A stretch of DNA of 64,000 bases from Leucaena leucocephala. Its lineage: Eukaryota; Streptophyta; Magnoliopsida; Fabales; Fabaceae. A model generated the notes under the pieces. That model saw only the letters and a list, made by a program, of their open reading frames with translations, had not been told where the DNA came from and did no database searches. The translations under genes were made by a program, and so were the position numbers. The stretch covers positions 13,369,001 to 13,433,000 of the forward strand of contig CM073535.1 of assembly GCA_037074615.1 (NCBI GenBank), in the 5' to 3' direction. This document shows, piece by piece, positions 58,936 through 64,000 of this stretch (position 1 is its first letter; the number at the start of each line of letters is the position of its first letter).

Positions 58936-61900
58936 TGTAACATCCTTACTTTTATACGTCATAGGGACCATTCAGAAGCATTTAGAACCACTTACAAGAC
59001 CTTGGAAGTCCATTAGCCAAATCTGGAATTTTACTCTTTCTCGGGTTACTCTTCATATGGTATTCCAGATTATGCAACGAACTTCAAAAAATCATAATTA
59101 ATTATACAAAACTCGAAATTGAGTGTTTCAAAAATCTACATGAAGATAACATATTGAAATGTAAGGGAAAAATAATTTTCAGACCAAATGATTAGCCAAT
59201 TGATACAGTTTATTCGTTGAAGTTTACTGTTTATTTGGTCAAAAACTCTGGAAACAGTTTCTGGTCCCTTATTTTGGAAATTCATTTCTCTTGATATACA
59301 CATCCAAATGAAACGTTCTACCTATTCCCTTAAAGCTCTAGATGTTTACTACATGCTCATAAAATTTCTTGAAATAATTCCTTCATTTACTAGGTCAGAC
59401 TGAAGCCACAACAAAACTGCTTTAGGATCTAGTTTTTTACCATTTCAGTTTCCTTTCTTTCACTTTCCATAATTGTTCCAGCATACATAAATCATCTCTT
59501 TTGGTTTTTCTAAATTTATATACATCATGGGGTTATACAATAATTGATTCATACAATCTCATACTTCACTTTTCTTCTTCCATGGAAAGTGCATAGCATA
59601 TGGTAACATCTTAAATACTTCACTTTTCTTCTTCCATGCTTTAACTCTTCTCCATGCATACATTATCCATCATGCTTGACCTAAATTGGTTGGTTATGGA
59701 AGAGTGAGATTCTAGGGAATCTCAGTAGCAAACATTACCACTTAAATATGCAAGATGGATGCTAATGCATGATATGTAATTTCATTAACTTTCTTTGATT
59801 AGTGACATGCCATCATGCTATATACTTTTACATAAAGTGCATGGCCATGGAAACATGTTATTCACAATACATTCAACATCATTTATCATGTCACAATATC
59901 ATTCAAATAACATATACATGTCAACACATAAGCATACCACATCAAGCACATAAAGAGGTAAGTTCACTACCTTGCACTTAAGCTTTTCTCTTGACCTTTA
60001 GCCCTTGCTCCCTAGCTTTCCAACCATGAAGCCTTTATGTCCATCACTTCCCAACATTTTCTTGGATGTTTCATGGTCTTAAACACATTCATATTCATCA
60101 CATAACTCATTAGGACTCATGAACTCCAACCATGTTTAAGACTAACTTTGTTACACTCTTTATTATCATAACTTTCTCTAATTTTCACTAATCCACTTGG
60201 CTCTTGAACCAATTGATGTCTTGACTTTACCCTACAAAATTTCATCTTTTGAATCCATTTATGAGCTTAGAATCATGAAATTCCAGCTCCTTCATGGCCT
60301 TTTGTACATAACTGAACATAAGCATACAATTCTTTCAAAAATTCTCATTTTGATTCTAATGCTTCCCATACTTGTTTCTCCACTTTACCCCACACAACTT
60401 TTCATTTTAAAACATTGGAACAATCAAAATCATGAAATTCCAATCACTGTTCATGCGAGTGAACAGTAACCGTAAGGAATCTCAAAGACTACAACCTTGA
60501 GATTTTAATGTTTCCAAGGTTCAAAACCTTTCCAATCCTACACAAAATCATCATACAAACTCAATGGAAACATTAAATCATTGAAATTAAATTTCCTTCC
60601 CTCATGAACAGTACAGACCGAACAGGGAACACCATGGCAAAGTCAAGAATATCAATTTGATTAAACAACCAACCACTTAACTAGCTTGTTTAAGCTTCAA
60701 TCATATAGTTCTAAGTTTAATTTCTTCTTTCCCCTTTCCTTTAAGGTCTTTGGGCAGCACCACCCCTTAGAGAAAACTCAACTTTTCTCCCATCAAAACC
60801 CTAAGTTCAAGCTTCCACATCAAAGGAAAATAAGTTAGGAGAGATTGCTTACCTTTAATCTCTAGCTTGCTTGAACTTTGGAATCTTGAATCTTCTTTGT
60901 CTTAGCTTGAGTTTTCATTTTTCAAGAGTTTCCTAAAGGGTCCATGAGCTTACGGTTTGGCTGCAGAATGGAGGGGTATTTATAGCCAAAATCCAAGAAA
61001 AATCAATGGCCAAGTTTGATTTGGTTACTATTTGATCTAAAGGCTCACATTTAATCTTAGATTTTACTTTTTCATAAAAGAATAATTATGACATCATGTG
61101 GGACAGCTCAAGGGACACCTCAAGGGGTTATGTGGCGTGCTCACCTTGCCAGGAAGCTTCTGGAAAAATTCTAGTCCAATTTGGTACCGATCGGAGCAGT
61201 TTCACAACAACCGGACTGTTTTCTGTTCCAAATTTTTTTATAATATACCAAGATATGTATTATGTCATGGAAATCAATATCTAGGCTTCTCATACCATTG
61301 AAAATGATATACTGAATATTTATCTACCATCCATCCCTTGAGAAATGACCAAAATACCCTTGGGGTCTTTTCTTGCTCTATATTGACCCTAAGGGCAAAA
61401 TCGTCATTTCACACCTCTTTATACTGCCTTAGAGTGTATCTAGTCTCAACTAATCATATTTATACCATGTGACACGTTTTTAGCCTGTCCCAGGTGACCA
61501 AAATGCCCTTCATCCATCTCTGGTACAATCTGGGCATCCAGGGGCATTTTCATAATTTCGCACTTTTTCTGTACACTGGCCTCTTCTACTGATGGACTGG
61601 TACCCTGAGTTTTGGGCCCTTCTTGGCATCATCATGGGCCTATATATGAGGTCATCTGATCTCATTCTATCCAGGCTTACATACCGATAAGTTCCATTAT
61701 CAGATCACGGGTGTTATCAAACTCCCATCAAAATTCACTAATATGTGAATAACTTTTTATACAGAACTTCTTCGGGAGTTCTGTCAGATCCAAGACATCT
61801 GACACTGTAGGGCACACTTTCCTATAATTCTCCCACATATATCTGATGTCCATAGAACTTGATACAAATTCAAATAACTTTTAGAATATCAGATAATTTT

Positions 61901-62270
61901 CTACTGTCTGGAGCACTAATAAAATTTCTGTATCATGCCAGATTACCCAGCATGACTTCCTCTATTTACTAATGGAATGTGGTACTGAAATACTTACAGG
62001 CAGTTCTAAGCCTTTTCTGGCTGAACTTTTCCATAATTACATTTATATCCCTGACTTTTTGCTTAATTACATTTAGGTCCCTAAACTTTTGGAAATTACC
62101 ACTTTTGGCCCAACATTTATTTCTACTTTAACTTTTGGCCTTTAACCTTTTCCAATTTGCGTTTAGGTCCTTCTCTTTCTTTAAGACTTATCTAACCATT
62201 ATTATCTCGTCTGATCTTCATCATAATCCTTTCTAAGCCTCTTTCCACTATCAGTACTATACAGATAGGG
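58936..62270 (-). mobile_element. Gypsy LTR-C (-), 3' LTR of a deletion derivative
   Basis: Starts TGTAACATCC at 58936, the complement of the C-type terminus; CAAAG (58931-58935) is the predicted target duplication. It runs collinear with the reverse of the LTR-C at 50638-55718, with a TATA box in the complement near 60976-60984. It loses the last ~14 bp of the U3 terminus at about 62270 (GATAGGGAAAA, where TTAGGATATGACA should follow). Small frames inside, for example at 60197, are not genes. Confidence 0.85.
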
Positions 62271-62398
62271 AAAACACCTTAATTAAGCAATGTTAACTAT
62301 CCCATAAATACCCTAACTTAACAAAACACTTACTTTTTAAGGTTAGGGTCTGGGAAATATCTTATATCATGCTAGAAAGTTCTACTCTGATACAAAAA
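62271..62398 (-). mobile_element. Residual gypsy leader with PBS between two LTR-C copies
   Basis: About 128 bp. The complement of 62381-62393 reads GTATCAGAGTAGA, a slightly altered initiator-tRNA PBS, four to five bases from the LTR end at 62399. No gag, pol or polypurine tract remains. The internal region has been deleted from the leader into the 3' LTR terminus. Confidence 0.75.
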
Positions 62399-64000
62399 TG
62401 TAACATCCTTACTTTCATACGTATTAGGGACCAATCAGTAGCATTTATAACCACTTAGAAGACCTTGGAAGTTCATTAGCTAAATCTGGAATTTTACTCT
62501 TTCTCGGGTTACTGTTCATATGGTATTCCAGATTACACAATGAACTTCAAAAAATCATAATTAATTATAGAAAACTTAAAATGAAGTGGTTCAAAAGGAT
62601 ACGTGAAGATAACATCTTGAAATTTAAGGGAAAAATAATTTCTAGACCAAATGATTAACCAATTAATACAGTTTATTCGCCAAAGTTTACTGTTCATTTG
62701 GTCAAAAATCCTGGAAACAGATTCTGGTCCCTTACTTTGGAAATTCACTTCTCTTTGTACAGACATCCAAATAAAGTATTCTTGCTGTCAAAATGAAGAT
62801 TGGCATGTCATCTAAATGTCTATAAGATTTCACACATTTATTCCATCATTTACTATTTTTCATTACATCATCACCATCACTACTTACATTGTTCATACAG
62901 CAACCTTACATATTCACATAACATATATACTATCCAATCCCTACTTTTTCTTCATGCTTCATCATCCTCTTTCATCATTCATAAACCTGTGGGATTGGGA
63001 TTACATGGAAAGGGTTGAGATTTTGAGGGAAATCTCAGTAGCAAACGGTACTAAACAATGCATGCATTAATATAAATACTTGTGCTTGCTTGTGAAAGTG
63101 TTACTATTGTGTCATGTGCATGCTTCCATGTTGCATATGAAATACAATTGGCCAAAGTAAACATATAAACATAGCTTCATACATAAGCACATAGGCAACA
63201 CAATTCAATCAAGCCATAGCACAATCAAGCATAACATTCAATGCATACAAGTTTAGGATTGGTTTACTACCTTGAACACTTGACTTTCTTTCACCTTAAC
63301 TTGCTTCTTTCTTCTCACTTTCCTTGAACATGTGGCTGCCTCTCTTGGAGCATACCAATCAATTCCTAACATCACATAATCATTCATCAATTACAATCTA
63401 ACTTCCTTGAGCATTAAACTCACTTTAACTAACATAACTTCTTCTTGAATATTAATCTCATTAACTTTCCTTAATCTTAACCAATGGACTTAGTCTTTGA
63501 ATCAATTAATGCCTTGACTTTACCCTGCACAATTTCATCTTTTGAATCCATTTATGAGCTTAGAATCATGAAATTCCAGCTCCTTCATCACATACTGTAT
63601 AGAACTGAAACTGCACTTAATTCTTTCAAAAATTCTCATTTTGATTCCAATGCTTCCCATACTTGTTTCTCTACTTTATCCCACACAACTTTTCATTTTA
63701 AAACCATTGGAAGCATCAAAGTCATGAAATTCCAATCATTGTTCATGCGAGTGAACAGTAGCAGAGAAGGATTTCAAAAACTACAATCTTGGAATTTCAA
63801 TGCTTTCAAGGTTCAAAACCTTTCCAATCCTACACAAAATCATCATCTAAATTCAATGGAAGCATTAAATCATTGAAATTAAATTTCCTTCCCTCATGAA
63901 CAGTCCAGACCGAACAGGTTCCATTAAGGCAAAGTCAAGAATATCAACTTGATTCAACAACCTAGCTTGTTTAAACTTCAATCATATATTTCTAACTTTA
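62399..64000 (-). mobile_element. Gypsy LTR-C (-), 5' LTR, cut by window edge
   Basis: Starts TGTAACATCCTTACTTTCAT and follows the first ~1.6 kb of the LTR-C at 58936. By the net length of the LTR-C at 50638 (3.27 kb) it should end near 65.7 kb. Reading frames at 62800-63070 and 63484-63876 recur in other LTR copies and are not genes. Confidence 0.85.

Noticed and set aside
62800..63876. Small plus-strand frames near the right edge
   Set aside because: They lie in LTR-C, antisense to the element, and parallel sequence at 58936-60500 does not keep them open in the same way.

Overview
This window is a gene-free, retrotransposon-packed stretch of a flowering-plant nuclear genome, probably pericentromeric. 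I see no host protein gene, rRNA or tRNA gene. Nearly everything is Ty1/copia or Ty3/gypsy (chromodomain, Tekay/Del-like) LTR elements inserted into one another. The plant assignment rests on the copia and chromovirus pol types, primer-binding sites matching initiator tRNA-Met (TGGTATCAGAGC) and nested LTR insertions with 5-bp target-site duplications (TSDs).

Two families dominate. The copia family has LTRs of 1.75-1.9 kb (TGTTRGAAATCGTGCCC...CCTTACA). The gypsy superfamily has LTRs of about 3.2 kb, mostly TGTCATATCC...GGATGTGACA; I call its variants A-E for bookkeeping. A, B and C share long blocks but differ in their ends.

Layout: 1-628, LTR-A fragment (-). 765-3938, solo LTR-B (+) with TSD GTTCC. 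3944-6805, degraded gypsy 3' end (-). 5235-13270 and 13270-21305, an ~8,035-bp direct tandem duplication carrying a copia element and part of that gypsy remnant; the second copy ends in a complete 3' LTR (20901-22654). 22655-27051, gypsy LTR fragments including an LTR-B (+). 27052-31894, LTR-D (-) holding a solo LTR-E (-), which holds a copia solo LTR (28736-30605, TSD ATGAC). 31895-33303, about eight monomers of a ~176-bp satellite with a four-monomer higher-order period. 33304 to the right end is one deep nest: LTR-B (+) interrupted by an LTR-A (+) gypsy element. That LTR-A is itself split by a full-length minus-strand gypsy element (35590-49822, two 3,210-bp LTRs, TSD GTTTT) and by a solo LTR-C (50638-55718, TSD ATAAC). 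Both of these carry copia solo LTRs (TSDs AGATG and AGTGG). The LTR-A element's gag-pol starts at 56869 and is cut inside reverse transcriptase at 58936 by a minus-strand LTR-leader-LTR deletion derivative that leaves the window.

All coding regions are broken. The most unusual items are a ~326-codon sense frame between the 5' LTR and gag of the full-length gypsy element, absent from the related element 10 kb away; the satellite island with higher-order structure; and the 8-kb tandem duplication whose two copies share five nonsense mutations.
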